64,000 nucleotides of DNA from Prochlorococcus marinus XMU1412 (GCF_017696315.1 NZ_JAAORJ010000004.1:79125-143124), one strand, 5' to 3'. Counted from the first letter of the stretch, positions 17,225 to 28,567 are shown. Program-made: numbers and translations. Notes: generated from the sequence alone by a model not told the origin.

Positions 17225-18502
17225 GTGTTAGATCAAAAATTAATAAGAGAAAATCCAACTTCAGTTGAAGAAAGTTTATCCCTAAGAGGAAAAGTTTTTA
17301 ATATTTCCCAAATACAAAAATTAACTCTTCAAAAGAAAGAAATTGATATAGAAATATCCAGTCTTCAATCTGAGAGTAAAAAGTTAAGTAAATTGATTGG
17401 TCAAGAAATCAGCAAATCTAAAAGCGACAAGTCTCCAGAAGTAAATAATTTAAAGAAGAAAGGAAATGAATACAGAACCAAAATTTCAGAATTTGAAGAG
17501 AAAAAAAGAACCTTAGATAAAAATATACATAATGAAATTTGTAATTTGCCAAATATACCTAGCAAAGATGCACCTATCGGAAAAGATGAAAGTGATAATG
17601 TACAAATAAAAACTTGGGGGGACCCTTTTAGAAAAGAAAATATAAAATCACATTGGGAAATAGGAGAAAGTCTTAATATTTTTGATTCTACAAAATCAAC
17701 AAAAATATCAAAAAGTCGTTTTATTACGCTTATAGGCAATGGGGCCAGATTAGAGAGGGCATTAATAAATTTCATGCTCGATGTGCATACACAAAATGGT
17801 TATTTAGAGTTAATGCCTCCAGCTTTAGTAAATTCAGAAAGTCTTACGGGATCTGGACAATTACCTAAATTTTCAAATGAAAGTTTTAAGTGTTCTAATG
17901 ACGACCTATGGCTTTCTCCAACAGCTGAAGTTCCACTTACTGCTTTTCATAGAAATGAGATTATTAATCCCAAGTACTTACCTCTTAAGTATGTTGCATA
18001 TAGCCCATGTTTCAGGAGAGAAGCTGGAAGTTATGGAAGGGATACTAAAGGTTTAATAAGACTGCATCAATTTAATAAGGTTGAACTATATTGGTTTTGT
18101 GATCCAAGTAAATCAATAGAAGCTCATAAAAAGATCACTTCAGATGCAGAAAGCATTTTAAGAAAGCTCAATCTACCTTACAGATTAGTTGATATTTGCA
18201 CTGGAGACTTAGGTTTTTCCTCAAGTAGAACTTTTGATCTTGAAGTCTGGCTACCCAGTAGTAAATCTTATAGGGAAATTTCAAGTTGTAGTAATTGCTT
18301 AGACTTTCAATCCCGCAGATCATCAATAAGAACTAAAATTGATAAAAAAAATACATATTTACACACCTTAAATGGTAGTGGTCTTGCTATAGGAAGAACG
18401 ATGGCCGCGATTCTAGAAAACGGCCAACAATCAGATGGGAGCGTTAGAATCCCAGATGCTCTAGTTCCATATTTTGGATCGAATTTTTTAAAAACTACTT
18501 AG
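17225..18502 (+). CDS. serS: seryl-tRNA synthetase
   Basis: A 425-residue class IIa synthetase starting at GTG. Residues about 30-100 form the antiparallel coiled-coil arm that contacts the long variable arm of tRNA-Ser. Motif 2 is [20 protein letters not shown], preceded by the TAEVPLT serine-binding block, and motif 3 is [16 protein letters not shown]. Length is usual. It is followed 9 bases later by rseP on the same strand. Confidence 0.98.
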   Translation: MLDQKLIRENPTSVEESLSLRGKVFNISQIQKLTLQKKEIDIEISSLQSESKKLSKLIGQEISKSKSDKSPEVNNLKKKGNEYRTKISEFEEKKRTLDKNIHNEICNLPNIPSKDAPIGKDESDNVQIKTWGDPFRKENIKSHWEIGESLNIFDSTKSTKISKSRFITLIGNGARLERALINFMLDVHTQNGYLELMPPALVNSESLTGSGQLPKFSNESFKCSNDDLWLSPTAEVPLTAFHRNEIINPKYLPLKYVAYSPCFRREAGSYGRDTKGLIRLHQFNKVELYWFCDPSKSIEAHKKITSDAESILRKLNLPYRLVDICTGDLGFSSSRTFDLEVWLPSSKSYREISSCSNCLDFQSRRSSIRTKIDKKNTYLHTLNGSGLAIGRTMAAILENGQQSDGSVRIPDALVPYFGSNFLKTT

Positions 18503-18511
18503 TATAAATAT

Positions 18512-19591
18512 ATGAATGTTTTAACCTCAATAACAGTTCTGGGATTTCTCATTTTTTTTCATGAGATGGGACATTTTCTTGCAGCAATTTTACAAGGCAT
18601 CTATGTTGATGGATTCTCAATTGGTTTTGGGCCATCAATAATTCAGAAAAAATACAAAGATATCACATATTCATTTAGAGCCTTCCCTTTAGGAGGATTT
18701 GTTTCTTTCCCTGATGAGGAAATAAATAATATTGACCCTAAAGATCCAAATCTTTTAAAAAATAGGCCAATTTTCCAAAGAGTTATTGTTATATCTGCTG
18801 GGGTATTTGCTAACTTAATTCTTGCCTACACTATCTTAATAGTAAATGTAACTACTATTGGTATTCCATTTGATCCGGAGCCAGGCATCTTAGTTTTAGC
18901 TACTCAGCCTGAGAAAGCTGCTTCTCTTGCTGGATTAGAATCAGGAGATAAAATCCTAAAAATTGGAGGCCTTACTTTAGGGCTAGGTGATCAAGCAGTT
19001 TCAGCTTTAGTAAAAGAAATTCAACTTTCATCAAATAAACAAATTTCAATAACAATTGAGAGAGGGGGGAACCTTAAAGATTTAACTTTGGTACCCAAAA
19101 ATGTTGATGGTAAAGGCACGATAGGAGCTCAATTACAACCTAATATTAGAAAAGAAACTAAAAAGACAAAAAACATATTTGAACTTTTTAAATACACTAA
19201 TAATGAGTTTTCATCACTTTTAGTAAAAACAATTCAAGGTTATAAAGGATTAATAACAAATTTCTCCTCAACAGCTCAACAATTGAGTGGGCCTGTCAAA
19301 ATCGTTGAAATAGGAGCTCAACTATCACAACAAGGAGGTACAGGGATATTATTATTTGCTGCATTAATTTCTATTAATCTAGCAGTACTTAATTCATTGC
19401 CATTACCTTTATTAGATGGAGGACAGCTTGTATTTACTTTAATTGAAGGCTTAAGGGGAAAACCTGTCCCAGTCAAAATACAAATGGTTGTTACTCAGTC
19501 CAGTTTTTTTCTTTTAGTTGGATTAAGTGTTCTGCTTATTATTAGAGATACAAGTCAACTTTTAATCGTACAAAGATTACTAAACCAATGA
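18512..19591 (+). CDS. rseP: site-2 protease, RseP family zinc metalloprotease
   Basis: A 359-residue membrane protease. The first helix carries the zinc motif HEMGHFLAA and the third catalytic ligand is in LPLPLLDGGQLVF. A PDZ domain lies between them (about residues 120-200, including AASLAGLESGDKILKIGG). These enzymes cut transmembrane segments of regulators such as anti-sigma factors. It is 9 bases downstream of serS and 62 bases upstream of rpsN. Confidence 0.96.
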   Translation: MNVLTSITVLGFLIFFHEMGHFLAAILQGIYVDGFSIGFGPSIIQKKYKDITYSFRAFPLGGFVSFPDEEINNIDPKDPNLLKNRPIFQRVIVISAGVFANLILAYTILIVNVTTIGIPFDPEPGILVLATQPEKAASLAGLESGDKILKIGGLTLGLGDQAVSALVKEIQLSSNKQISITIERGGNLKDLTLVPKNVDGKGTIGAQLQPNIRKETKKTKNIFELFKYTNNEFSSLLVKTIQGYKGLITNFSSTAQQLSGPVKIVEIGAQLSQQGGTGILLFAALISINLAVLNSLPLPLLDGGQLVFTLIEGLRGKPVPVKIQMVVTQSSFFLLVGLSVLLIIRDTSQLLIVQRLLNQ

Positions 19592-19653
19592 ATTAATTTT
19601 TAAAATTGTTAGCCAAGCTGTTAATATGTTAAATAGTTTAAAAATTATTATAA

Positions 19654-19956
19654 ATGGCCAAAAAGTCCATGATTGCAAGAGAGGTCAAACGCAAAAAGCT
19701 TGTAATTAAATATGCTGCAAAAAGGAAATCATTATTAGATGAATTCAATGCGGCAAAAGATCCAATGGAAAGGTTAGAGATACATAGAAAGATTCAGGCT
19801 CTACCTAGAAACTCTGCTCCCAATAGAGTTAGGAATAGATGTTGGGCGACAGGTAAACCTAGAGGGGTTTACAGAGATTTTGGTCTTTGCAGGAATCAAT
19901 TGAGACAAAGAGCTCATAACGGTGAACTTCCTGGCGTTGTTAAATCAAGTTGGTAG
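19654..19956 (+). CDS. rpsN: 30S ribosomal protein S14
   Basis: A 100-residue S14 of the long, zinc-independent type ([17 protein letters not shown] at the start). The C-terminal [19 protein letters not shown] block contacts 16S rRNA of the small-subunit head. Length and end (GVVKSSW) are typical. It stands apart from the main ribosomal protein operons, as in other cyanobacteria. Confidence 0.98.
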   Translation: MAKKSMIAREVKRKKLVIKYAAKRKSLLDEFNAAKDPMERLEIHRKIQALPRNSAPNRVRNRCWATGKPRGVYRDFGLCRNQLRQRAHNGELPGVVKSSW

Positions 19957-20129
19957 TATACGTTTCTTAATTTAATTATTATATTTTCTTCAAAAAAAAA
20001 TGTTAATTGAATAAATTCATGAACATTTAAGGACATTTTTAAAAATTTTTACAGCTTATCTAAATAAATTACTCAATATGTCCCTATAAAATGTAAGAAT
20101 AAATTATGTATAGATTTATAATTTAAAAA

Positions 20130-22295
20130 GTGGAAGGACAAAATAAGTCGATCACGTTTGACGGACGAGAGATACGACTAACTACAGGGCTATATGCTCC
20201 CCAAGCAAACGGATCAGTAATGATTGAGTGTGGTGACACATCGTTATTAGTTACAGCAACAAAAACCGCAAAAAAAGAAACTTCAGACTTTCTACCTCTA
20301 ATATGCGACTATGAAGAAAAACTTTATGCTGCCGGAAGAATTCCTGGTGGTTTTATGAGGAGAGAAGGTCGCCCGCCAGAAAGAGCGACTTTAATTGCAA
20401 GGTTGATTGATAGACCAATGAGACCGCTTTTCCCTTCATGGATGCGAGATGAAATACAAATAGTTGCCTCTTGCCTTTCATTAGATGAAAGGGTTCCAGC
20501 AGATGTATTAGCAGTTACTGGGGCTTCAATTGCAACTTTGCTTGGAGAGATTCCATTTTATGGGCCAATGGCCGCAGTTAGAGTTGGTCTCATTGGAGAT
20601 GATTTCATCTTGAATCCAAGCTACAGAGAAATAGAGAAGGGTGATTTAGACATTGTTGTTGCAGGATCACCTGACGGTATTGTCATGATTGAGGCAGGTG
20701 CTAACCAATTATCAGAGCAAGATACTATCGAAGCTATAGATTTTGGTTATGAGGCAGTAACTGAACTAATTAAATCTCAAGAAGATTTACTAAAAGATCT
20801 AGGCATAAAACACGTTAAACCATCGGACCCTGAAGAAGATAAAACATTGCCCTCTTATTTAGAGAAAAATTGCACAAAAGGGATTGAATTAATCTTAAAG
20901 AAATTTGATCTGTCAAAAGAAGAGAGAGATCTTGAACTTGAAGAAATAAAAGTTGAGACTCAAGGTAAAATTGAATCTTTAAAGGATGATAACCAGTTAA
21001 AAATTCTTTTAACAGAAAACGATAAGTTATTAAGTTCCGACTTTAAAAAACTTACAAAAAAATTAATGAGGTCACAAATTATTAATGATGGCAAAAGAGT
21101 TGATGGTAGAGATCTAGACGAAGTAAGAAAAATATCAGCTTCTGCAGGAATCCTCCCAAAAAGAGTACATGGTTCTGCATTATTTCAAAGAGGTTTAACC
21201 CAGGTTTTATCAACGACAACTTTGGGAACTCCTAGTGACGCTCAGGAAATGGATGACCTTAATCCAAGTACTGAAAAAACTTATCTGCATCACTATAATT
21301 TTCCACCCTATTCTGTGGGAGAAACTAGACCAATGAGAACTCCTGGGAGGAGAGAAATTGGCCATGGAGCATTAGCTGAGAGAGCAATAATCCCCGTACT
21401 TCCTGGGAAAGAGACATTTCCTTATGTGTTAAGAGTAGTTAGTGAAGTTTTAAGTTCCAACGGATCAACTTCGATGGGATCTGTATGTGGCAGTACACTT
21501 TCATTATTAGATGCAGGTGTTCCTTTAAAAGCTCCTGTAAGTGGTACTGCTATGGGCTTAATAAAAGAGGGAAAGGAAGTACGAATTCTTACAGATATTC
21601 AAGGAATTGAAGACTTTCTTGGAGACATGGATTTTAAAGTTGCTGGTACTGATAAGGGAATAACTGCATTACAAATGGATATGAAAATTACAGGTTTATC
21701 AGTCTCTATTATTTCTGATGCAATTAAAAAAGCTCGTCCTGCCAGATTACATATATTAGAAAAAATGCAGGAGGCAATAGATAAACCTCAGGAATCCCTT
21801 TCTCCGCACGCTCCCCGACTTTTAAGCTTTAGGATTGATCCTGAGCTTATAGGAACAGTCATTGGACCTGGAGGCAGAACAATCAAAGGTATTACTGAAA
21901 GAACCAACACAAAAATAGATATAGAGGATGGTGGAATTGTAACTATTGCATCTCACGATGGAGCTGCTGCTGAAGAAGCTCAAAAGATAATAGAAGGCTT
22001 AACACGCAAAGTTCATGAGGGTGAGATCTTCTCCGGTGTCGTAACAAGAATAATACCCATCGGTGCTTTTGTAGAAATATTACCGGGCAAAGAAGGGATG
22101 GTTCACATCTCTCAATTATCTGAAGCTAGAGTTGAGCGAGTTGAAGACGTAGTAAGACAAGGAGATGAAGTGACAGTTAGAGTAAGAGAGATTGATAGCA
22201 GAGGAAGAATTAATCTTACTTTGAGAGGTGTAGGACAAAATAGTGGGATGTCCTATCCTGAGCCAACACCTACTCCAGTAGCTCCATTAAATTAG
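20130..22295 (+). CDS. pnp: polyribonucleotide nucleotidyltransferase (PNPase)
   Basis: A 721-residue exoribonuclease from GTG. Two RNase PH-like domains (about residues 5-215 and 325-540, the second with [14 protein letters not shown]) are joined by a helical domain. A KH domain follows ([14 protein letters not shown]) and then an S1 domain ([27 protein letters not shown]). It degrades RNA phosphorolytically 3' to 5'. The chain ends in a short Pro-rich tail. Upstream 173 bases have no gene. Confidence 0.98.
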   Translation: MEGQNKSITFDGREIRLTTGLYAPQANGSVMIECGDTSLLVTATKTAKKETSDFLPLICDYEEKLYAAGRIPGGFMRREGRPPERATLIARLIDRPMRPLFPSWMRDEIQIVASCLSLDERVPADVLAVTGASIATLLGEIPFYGPMAAVRVGLIGDDFILNPSYREIEKGDLDIVVAGSPDGIVMIEAGANQLSEQDTIEAIDFGYEAVTELIKSQEDLLKDLGIKHVKPSDPEEDKTLPSYLEKNCTKGIELILKKFDLSKEERDLELEEIKVETQGKIESLKDDNQLKILLTENDKLLSSDFKKLTKKLMRSQIINDGKRVDGRDLDEVRKISASAGILPKRVHGSALFQRGLTQVLSTTTLGTPSDAQEMDDLNPSTEKTYLHHYNFPPYSVGETRPMRTPGRREIGHGALAERAIIPVLPGKETFPYVLRVVSEVLSSNGSTSMGSVCGSTLSLLDAGVPLKAPVSGTAMGLIKEGKEVRILTDIQGIEDFLGDMDFKVAGTDKGITALQMDMKITGLSVSIISDAIKKARPARLHILEKMQEAIDKPQESLSPHAPRLLSFRIDPELIGTVIGPGGRTIKGITERTNTKIDIEDGGIVTIASHDGAAAEEAQKIIEGLTRKVHEGEIFSGVVTRIIPIGAFVEILPGKEGMVHISQLSEARVERVEDVVRQGDEVTVRVREIDSRGRINLTLRGVGQNSGMSYPEPTPTPVAPLN

Positions 22296-22299
22296 AAAA

Positions 22300-23199
22300 C
22301 TAAGGGTAGATATCATATTTTTGGATAATTTCAGATATTTGCGTGCAAATTTTTTTATGATTTTGTTCGCTATTTGACGCGATTATTATACCTGGATGCT
22401 CCAAAGTAGTTGTACCATAAACCAAATCTTCGTTATTAATATTCGTTATTGCTCCCCCAGCAGCTTTTAAAATTGCTTCTGGTGCAGCAAAATCCCAGTC
22501 TTTTGGAGCGCTTTTGCCGGGCAAACTTAATGAAATGTAGATATCACTTTCTCCTCTAAGAATTGAAGCAACTTTACATCCAATACTTCCCATTACAATT
22601 ATTTTCTTAAATTTAATATTATCAATCAAATTTTTCAATTTCTCATTTCCATGGTTTTTACTAGTTACTACTGTCATCTTTTGGAGAATATTTGTTTCGG
22701 AAAAATTTTGTTTTTGAATACTTCCATTTCTTTTCTCAAGCCAAATTGTATTTGCATAAGAAATCCATAATTCATCTTTTTCGGGGATGAGAACTATTCC
22801 AATATGTGGCCTTCTTTTATAGTTCAAAGCTAAGTGCATGGCAAAATTTCCGGTCCCTTGAATAAAATCCTTAGTTCCATCTAAAGGATCAAGAACCCAA
22901 AGCCAATCTGTATTTCGATCGTAATAATTAGTTTTGATTTTAAAGTTTTCTTCGCTCAAAATTCCCCAATTAACATTAGGGTATTTTTGATTTATTCTCT
23001 TAATAATTAACTCATTAACTTCCAAATCAGCCAGAGTTACGGGGTCATTAATATTTTTATTTTTAAGAATTTCGGATTTTTTTTCTGATTTTTTAATAAT
23101 ATCAGAATAAGTTAACAAAATATCTGCCACTTCCCAGCTTAAATTTTTCAGGTCATCTATAAGATTATTGACATTCACTCCATTAGGTAATTTAATCAT
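22300..23199 (-). CDS. cysQ: inositol monophosphatase-family phosphatase, CysQ-like
   Basis: A 299-residue metal-dependent phosphatase of the CysQ/SuhB superfamily. Metal ligands are in GILSEENF (Glu), LDPLDGTKDFI and the C-terminal KDWDFAAPEAILKAAGG. TKDF after DPLDGT, as in CysQ, points to a 3'(2'),5'-bisphosphate nucleotidase clearing PAP from sulphate assimilation; other family members cannot be excluded. It is convergent with pnp (4 bases between) and its ATG is only three bases from that of divergent rsmI. Confidence 0.85.
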   Translation of the reverse strand: MIKLPNGVNVNNLIDDLKNLSWEVADILLTYSDIIKKSEKKSEILKNKNINDPVTLADLEVNELIIKRINQKYPNVNWGILSEENFKIKTNYYDRNTDWLWVLDPLDGTKDFIQGTGNFAMHLALNYKRRPHIGIVLIPEKDELWISYANTIWLEKRNGSIQKQNFSETNILQKMTVVTSKNHGNEKLKNLIDNIKFKKIIVMGSIGCKVASILRGESDIYISLSLPGKSAPKDWDFAAPEAILKAAGGAITNINNEDLVYGTTTLEHPGIIIASNSEQNHKKICTQISEIIQKYDIYP

Positions 23200-23202
23200 T
23201 CA

Positions 23203-24066
23203 ATGACAAATAATTTCTTATTATCTCATAGACAAGAGGAACCGGAAAAGGGAATTTTATATCTTGTTGGAACACCAATTGGCAACTTATCAGATATATC
23301 CTCTAGAGCAATTAATATTCTTGCCAATGTTTCTTTAGTTGCTTGCGAAGACACAAGACAAACAAAAAAAATAATGAATAGATTTAATATATCTAATAAT
23401 TTAATAAGTTTTAATAAAGAAAATTCTTTAAACAAAATTTCAAAGTTAATTGCGGAGTTAAAAACAGGGAAATCAATCGCGCTCGTAAGTGATGCTGGGA
23501 TGCCAGGTATTTGTGATCCCGGAGAGGATTTAGTGAGTGAAGTCAAATCGGCAGGATTAAGTGTTATTTGCATACCTGGAGCATGCGCTGCAATTACGGC
23601 ACTAGTATCGAGTGGAATTCCATCCTCAAAATTTATATTTGAAGGTTTTCTTCCAAAAAAAAATATTGATAGAGAGAAAATTCTTTTTGAAATTAGTAAG
23701 AATGAAAAAACAACTATAATATATGAATCGCCTTATCGCCTAAAGAAATTATTAAAGGAATTATTGGAGTTTTGTGGAGGAGATAGAGAAATTATAGTAG
23801 CTAGGGAATTAACTAAAAAGTTTGAACAACACGTGGGGAATAACATAAACGATGTCTTGACGTACTTCAAAGATAAAGAAGTGATAGGTGAAATAACTTT
23901 AATTATTAAAGGGATAAAAAAAGAGAATAATCAAGGAATTAATAAAGCAGATTTAAAAAAGGATCTCCATGAATTAATTAAAGCAGGACTAAGTATTTCA
24001 GCAGCTTCAAAGTATTTGGCAAAAAAAAATGGCATAAAAAAAAGCATTATTTATAATTTAAATTAG
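23203..24066 (+). CDS. rsmI: 16S rRNA (cytidine-1402-2'-O)-methyltransferase
   Basis: A 287-residue tetrapyrrole-methylase fold enzyme. Motifs are YLVGTPIGNLSDIS, ACEDTRQTKKIM, SDAGMPGICDPGEDLV and IPGACAAITALVSSG, all diagnostic of RsmI, which 2'-O-methylates C1402 of 16S rRNA. The ATG is the only usable start before the first motif and faces cysQ with a three-base gap. It is followed 22 bases later by the 74-residue membrane protein. Confidence 0.96.
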   Translation: MTNNFLLSHRQEEPEKGILYLVGTPIGNLSDISSRAINILANVSLVACEDTRQTKKIMNRFNISNNLISFNKENSLNKISKLIAELKTGKSIALVSDAGMPGICDPGEDLVSEVKSAGLSVICIPGACAAITALVSSGIPSSKFIFEGFLPKKNIDREKILFEISKNEKTTIIYESPYRLKKLLKELLEFCGGDREIIVARELTKKFEQHVGNNINDVLTYFKDKEVIGEITLIIKGIKKENNQGINKADLKKDLHELIKAGLSISAASKYLAKKNGIKKSIIYNLN

Positions 24067-24088
24067 GTTTTTATATTAATGTAAATAA

Positions 24089-24313
24089 ATGTCTCTTATA
24101 TTTAAAAGAATAATTTTTGCAGTTACTTTCAATTCTTCTTTATTCCTTTTATTAATGATCGGTATACAAAATAGTAGCAATAAAAGTAGGATTAACTTAT
24201 TAATAAATGAGACTGTGAAATTACCAATAAGTTTTATTATTGGTACAAGTTTTATCAGCGGTTCTGTAATAGGAAGTTTACTTACTACAGAATATTCAAA
24301 GAAAAAAGATTAA
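24089..24313 (+). CDS. small two-helix membrane protein, LapA-like
   Basis: A 74-residue protein with two hydrophobic helices (IIFAVTFNSSLFLLLMIGI and FIIGTSFISGSVIGSLL) joined by a short polar segment, ending in a charged KKKD tail. The arrangement resembles LapA/DUF1049 proteins, but the similarity is weak and was judged by eye. It may be co-transcribed with rsmI and ends two bases from the convergent HTH-like gene. Confidence 0.65.
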   Translation: MSLIFKRIIFAVTFNSSLFLLLMIGIQNSSNKSRINLLINETVKLPISFIIGTSFISGSVIGSLLTTEYSKKKD

Positions 24314-24314
24314 A

Positions 24315-25019
24315 TTACAGTGCTATCAGTTTCTCAGAATAAACAATCCTTGATATTCCTCTTGAAATTAAAATAGGAGAAACAATTCTAAAAACATCAG
24401 TATTAGGAACTTTAATAACTTTTTGTTCTTTACTACAAATTCTTTTGGCAGTTTTTAAATCATTATATATTTCTATAGTTTTTCTATTTAAGTCTTCAGT
24501 TGGGAGGAATTCCCAGCTTGGATAATCCTTGAGTAATTTTATCTCTAATTCAATATTTTTATTTACAATCATATAAACGATTCTAGGAAAATCAATATCC
24601 TTTATTGGAACAGAAGATAATTCCTTTCTAGAAGTATTATCAATTTCGTAATCCAAAGGAGCAATTTCCAAAAAAGATTCAATCGGGAAAAATTCTGTTT
24701 TACTTTTGTTTTCATTAAAGTTCTCTAAACCTTCCGATTCTTTATAAGAAGCTTTTTTATTTATCCCATTATCTTTAAGTATATTTTTAATATTATTATT
24801 TTTACGACTATTTACAGGAGTTATATTTTTATCTCTTTTAACTAATTCTTTGTATTTTAATTCTCCGAGTATTTTTTTTAGATTTCTTATTATCGTTAAT
24901 TGTGAGCAATTAAATTTAATTGATAAAGACTCTACATTATTTCCAGCAGTAAAATCTTTAATTATAAATTCTTTTTGTTTTTCTGAAAGTCTCTTTGCCA
25001 AAATCGCTTGAGTTAACAT
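24315..25019 (-). CDS. hypothetical protein with N-terminal helix-turn-helix
   Basis: A 234-residue soluble protein. Residues about 12-50 (LSEKQKEFIIKDFTAGNNVE, then LSIKFNCSQLTIIRNLKKIL) look like a helix-turn-helix of the type used by transposase-like and sigma-like proteins. A low-complexity Lys/Asn linker (about 60-115) leads to a conserved-looking C-terminal half with DFPRIVYMIVNKNIELEIKLL and GISRIVYSEKLIAL. I do not recognise the family. It is the last gene before the glycan island, and a regulatory role is only a guess. Confidence 0.7.
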   Translation of the reverse strand: MLTQAILAKRLSEKQKEFIIKDFTAGNNVESLSIKFNCSQLTIIRNLKKILGELKYKELVKRDKNITPVNSRKNNNIKNILKDNGINKKASYKESEGLENFNENKSKTEFFPIESFLEIAPLDYEIDNTSRKELSSVPIKDIDFPRIVYMIVNKNIELEIKLLKDYPSWEFLPTEDLNRKTIEIYNDLKTAKRICSKEQKVIKVPNTDVFRIVSPILISRGISRIVYSEKLIAL

Positions 25020-25243
25020 ATATATCTTAGGGAAGTTCTATTTAAAAATGTTTTTTTAAAGAAAAAACTTAGCAAAAAATAATTTAGAAAATTACTTTGA
25101 TTTACTTAAAAATTTATTTTAAGAAATAATTAAAACATTTATATTAACCCGATAATTAGCAAAAATTTTCTCCAGGATAGGAGCATTTTTCTATTTGGCC
25201 TAGGTACATAAGATTTTTACTTTATAAAGGTTATTTTTGCTTT

Positions 25244-26770
25244 TTAATAATCTTTTAGCTTAAAAAAAATAAGCCTTAATATATTTTTTAATATTTGTAT
25301 AGAAGGGATAAGGTAAATAAAGCCAAATGCAATAGCCGAACCAGAAGATATAACTGAATTAATTAAGAAGTAAATAGAACCGATAAGGGGAACGAAATTA
25401 TCATCTATAAATTTAAAAGTTCTATAATTCTTGAATATTCTTTTATTAGTTAAATATTGCAATAAATACATTATGAAATATGCAAGGAAGATGCCAGAAA
25501 ATAATAATATTAACGGAATTGTTAATATTGATGATTTTATTATGAATAAAATATCTTTTACTAATGATTCATGCCCAAGAATATTTTGGGTATATAAATT
25601 GTATCTGTTATTAAAACTGCTACTAGCAAACTCACTAAAGTAAAGAATATTCTTATATGAATATTTTTCACAGGTTTTATAAGGTTTAATTTCATTATTA
25701 TTTCCTAATGATATAACTTTTCTAATTTCATGCGTTATCGGAATTGTTGAATTTGTTAATACGGTATTATGTTTAAATTCTTCTCTGCAACTTAAAGGAA
25801 AAAAAAGATTATATGGTACAACACAAATTACGAATATGAAAAAAGAACTAATAGCTATATTTCTTATATCCCAATTTTTGTGCTCTTTTTTTTGATTAGA
25901 GATTTTTGTAATATCAAATTTATAATTCTTGCGGAAGAAATATCTGAATTTAGCTAAAAAAGTTATTGTTAGTAAATATCCCAAAATAATACCTAATCTA
26001 CTTCCTGAGCAAAGAAGATAAATAATTCCAAGCCAACTAGTTATTGAATAATATAGTTTATTATCATCAATTAGTGAATTAATTTTTTCATTACTTTTAT
26101 CAAATTTAAAACGCCTATGATATTCAACACTTTCTTTAAAATATTTATAAGCAATATAAATAAAAATAATTGGAATGAGTAAAGCATGATTCCTTGATAC
26201 AGAATTAATAGACAAACTTAAATAACTTATGCTTGTGAAATCAATATTTTCATAAATATATCCATTCGCATCATTACCTGGTAGGAAATTAATTATATAT
26301 TTTTCACTAAAAAAAATTACTTTAGTGATATAAGGCAAAATTAAAAGTATAAGCGCACAAAAAATAGTATTGATTTTCTGCAAACTCAATAATTTATTTT
26401 GAACCCATATAAAATCAGAACTATTTTTTGAATCTAAATTTTGCAATTTATCTTTAAAGAGATTTGTATATTCAAATCCTGCAACTATATAGAAGTAATA
26501 ATTTAAGATACTTATTAAGTGGTCTTCTATCTGTTCAGCATTATATAACCCTAGGTAAGGATAGATATAAATTAAAAACCCTATAATTCCGCAAGTAACT
26601 AATATGATTAATTTCTTTTTTAATACATTTATATTTGTATTTGTATTTTGCCAAATTAATATAAATGAAATTATTAACCAACTTACTATTTTAAATTTAG
26701 CGTTGAATGCACCTAGAGGAATAAATCCATTAATAAATATTAGAAATATATAAATGTAAATTGCACGCAT
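25244..26770 (-). CDS. multi-spanning membrane protein, putative polysaccharide polymerase (Wzy-like)
   Basis: A 508-residue protein with ten or more hydrophobic helices and a large polar loop in the second half (about residues 320-390, containing Cys, Arg and Lys-rich segments). GIIYLLCSGSRLGIILGY, with an Arg in a membrane segment, is like O-antigen polymerases and ligases. Sequence identity to a named family was not recognised, which is usual for Wzy. It is the first minus-strand gene of the island, beside tRNA-Arg, and differs from the core genes in its AT-rich, Ile/Asn/Lys-heavy composition. Confidence 0.65.
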   Translation of the reverse strand: MRAIYIYIFLIFINGFIPLGAFNAKFKIVSWLIISFILIWQNTNTNINVLKKKLIILVTCGIIGFLIYIYPYLGLYNAEQIEDHLISILNYYFYIVAGFEYTNLFKDKLQNLDSKNSSDFIWVQNKLLSLQKINTIFCALILLILPYITKVIFFSEKYIINFLPGNDANGYIYENIDFTSISYLSLSINSVSRNHALLIPIIFIYIAYKYFKESVEYHRRFKFDKSNEKINSLIDDNKLYYSITSWLGIIYLLCSGSRLGIILGYLLTITFLAKFRYFFRKNYKFDITKISNQKKEHKNWDIRNIAISSFFIFVICVVPYNLFFPLSCREEFKHNTVLTNSTIPITHEIRKVISLGNNNEIKPYKTCEKYSYKNILYFSEFASSSFNNRYNLYTQNILGHESLVKDILFIIKSSILTIPLILLFSGIFLAYFIMYLLQYLTNKRIFKNYRTFKFIDDNFVPLIGSIYFLINSVISSGSAIAFGFIYLIPSIQILKNILRLIFFKLKDY

Positions 26771-27013
26771 TAAAAATTAATAAAATTAATATAGATTAGC
26801 TGAATTATTATATGTTACCAGTTGAATAATCACCGATTAAGAATAATTTTTTTATTTATTTAGAGTATTTCTTTTTGGTAATTTACTTGTTCAGTTTGCA
26901 GAGCTGTTTTAAGATAGGTAAGTTATTTGGGTTGTTAATCCAGAGAACAGTCAAAATAAGGTGATGTTTCTTCTTTGCGACCTAATCTGTGACTTACAAG
27001 CTAAAAAACCTCA

Positions 27014-27087
<74 letters not shown>

Positions 27088-27184
27088 TAAAAAACTATTT
27101 CCTAAGATTTATTGAATTAAAGTATTTTTAAAATCAAATCTAACTTTTTCGCATCAAAAATTTTATTTAAATATTTATAAAAAA

Positions 27185-28459
27185 ATGTATAAAACGCTTA
27201 GATTCTCAGACTTTATACAAGCCGAAAATTTATTTAGGATTGGGATAATAACTCTAGCTTCAGCCCCTTTTTTATCATCAATATTTTTCCTAATTGCAAT
27301 TCTTTCAGTAAAGAATTCAGAAGTAAACTTTTTTGAAGACAAATGGAACATACCTTTAATTATTTCCTCTTTCTGGATGATTATTGGCTTAGTTTATTTA
27401 AACACTAACGTAAATTCGTCAATTCTAAAAAATCAATGGGATTCAAATTTATCTTTGGTAGGCCTTTTCAATTGGATACCTTTTTTCTGGTTTTTTTGGA
27501 AATGTCAGAACTTTGTTAAATCAGCAGAGCAAAGACGCAAATGTGCAATATTTTTTATTGTCGGCACTTTCCCAGTTTTAATTAGCGGATTCGGACAGTT
27601 TTATTTCGGATGGGAAGGCCCTTTAGAACTTTTTAATGGATTTATAATTTGGTATCAAAGACCCCTAAATGGAATTTCAGGTATGACAGGTATGTTTAAT
27701 AATCCAAACTATACAGGTGCTTGGTTAAGTTTTATAATTCCTTTCACCCTCGCATCATTTCAAGAAGATAGGAAATCCATTCTCATAAGAGCGTCATCTT
27801 TTTTAAATTTTTCAATGGTATTTTTAGGGTTAATTATTACTTACTCAAGAAGTGCTTGGATCTGTTCATTAGTTGCTTTTTTATTCCAAAATCTAGACAA
27901 AAAATTCTTAAAATTTATAAAAATATTTCTTATTCTTTTATTATTTATTATTCCTATCTTTTTTGTTTTTAAAGAAAATATTTTATTTATAATAAATAAA
28001 ATCATTCCAAGCATTTTTCTATCAGAATTTAATCAAGAAAGTTTTAAGAATCTTGATCTTATGAGAATTGAAATTTGGGGATTTGCCTTTAAATTCATAT
28101 TCCAAAGACCTATTTTTGGTTGGGGATCAGGCTATTTCCCACTAGCATTAGAAAACGAAATAGGAATTTGGAAGGGACATCCTCATAATTTAATTTTAGA
28201 GGTATATTTCAATTTTGGTATTATAGTTGGTAGCATTTTATTTATTTTTGTCTTTACTTTAATAGCCAGATCTTTTAAAAATATTTTTATTAGAAAATTT
28301 TCAACTATATATGATCGTGCATGGTTTACTTCTGCATTAACTTTGCTAACATCTCAGCTTGTTGACCAACAATATTTAGATATAAGAATTAGTTTATCAA
28401 TATGGATTTTGCTTGCTGGTCTGAGAAATATTATTCGAGAGCAACAAAACCTTAAATAA
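27185..28459 (+). CDS. O-antigen ligase/polymerase family membrane protein
   Basis: A 424-residue protein with about ten to twelve helices. The Wzy_C-type region has GMFNNPNYTGAWLSFIIPF, ITYSRSAWICSLVAF and the signature GWGSGYFPLALENE, then WKGHPHNLILEVYFNFG with the conserved HPHN. These fit the O-antigen ligase/IctB-like superfamily acting in the inner membrane, either ligating or polymerising lipid-linked glycans. The tRNA-Arg lies just upstream. Whether it is a ligase or polymerase cannot be settled from sequence. Confidence 0.88.
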   Translation: MYKTLRFSDFIQAENLFRIGIITLASAPFLSSIFFLIAILSVKNSEVNFFEDKWNIPLIISSFWMIIGLVYLNTNVNSSILKNQWDSNLSLVGLFNWIPFFWFFWKCQNFVKSAEQRRKCAIFFIVGTFPVLISGFGQFYFGWEGPLELFNGFIIWYQRPLNGISGMTGMFNNPNYTGAWLSFIIPFTLASFQEDRKSILIRASSFLNFSMVFLGLIITYSRSAWICSLVAFLFQNLDKKFLKFIKIFLILLLFIIPIFFVFKENILFIINKIIPSIFLSEFNQESFKNLDLMRIEIWGFAFKFIFQRPIFGWGSGYFPLALENEIGIWKGHPHNLILEVYFNFGIIVGSILFIFVFTLIARSFKNIFIRKFSTIYDRAWFTSALTLLTSQLVDQQYLDIRISLSIWILLAGLRNIIREQQNLK

Positions 28460-28567
28460 TAACTAATTAACCATGAGATATAATTAATATTCAAGACACT
28501 TTATCTACCCTATCATCATTTCAAAAGGAAAGCTTAATTTAAGTTTTTAATAGATAAATGATATTTT

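Noticed and set aside
24315-25019. Transposase remnant, because of the N-terminal helix-turn-helix
   Set aside because: No DDE catalytic motif, inverted repeats or target duplication are visible; the C-terminal half looks like a different conserved domain.
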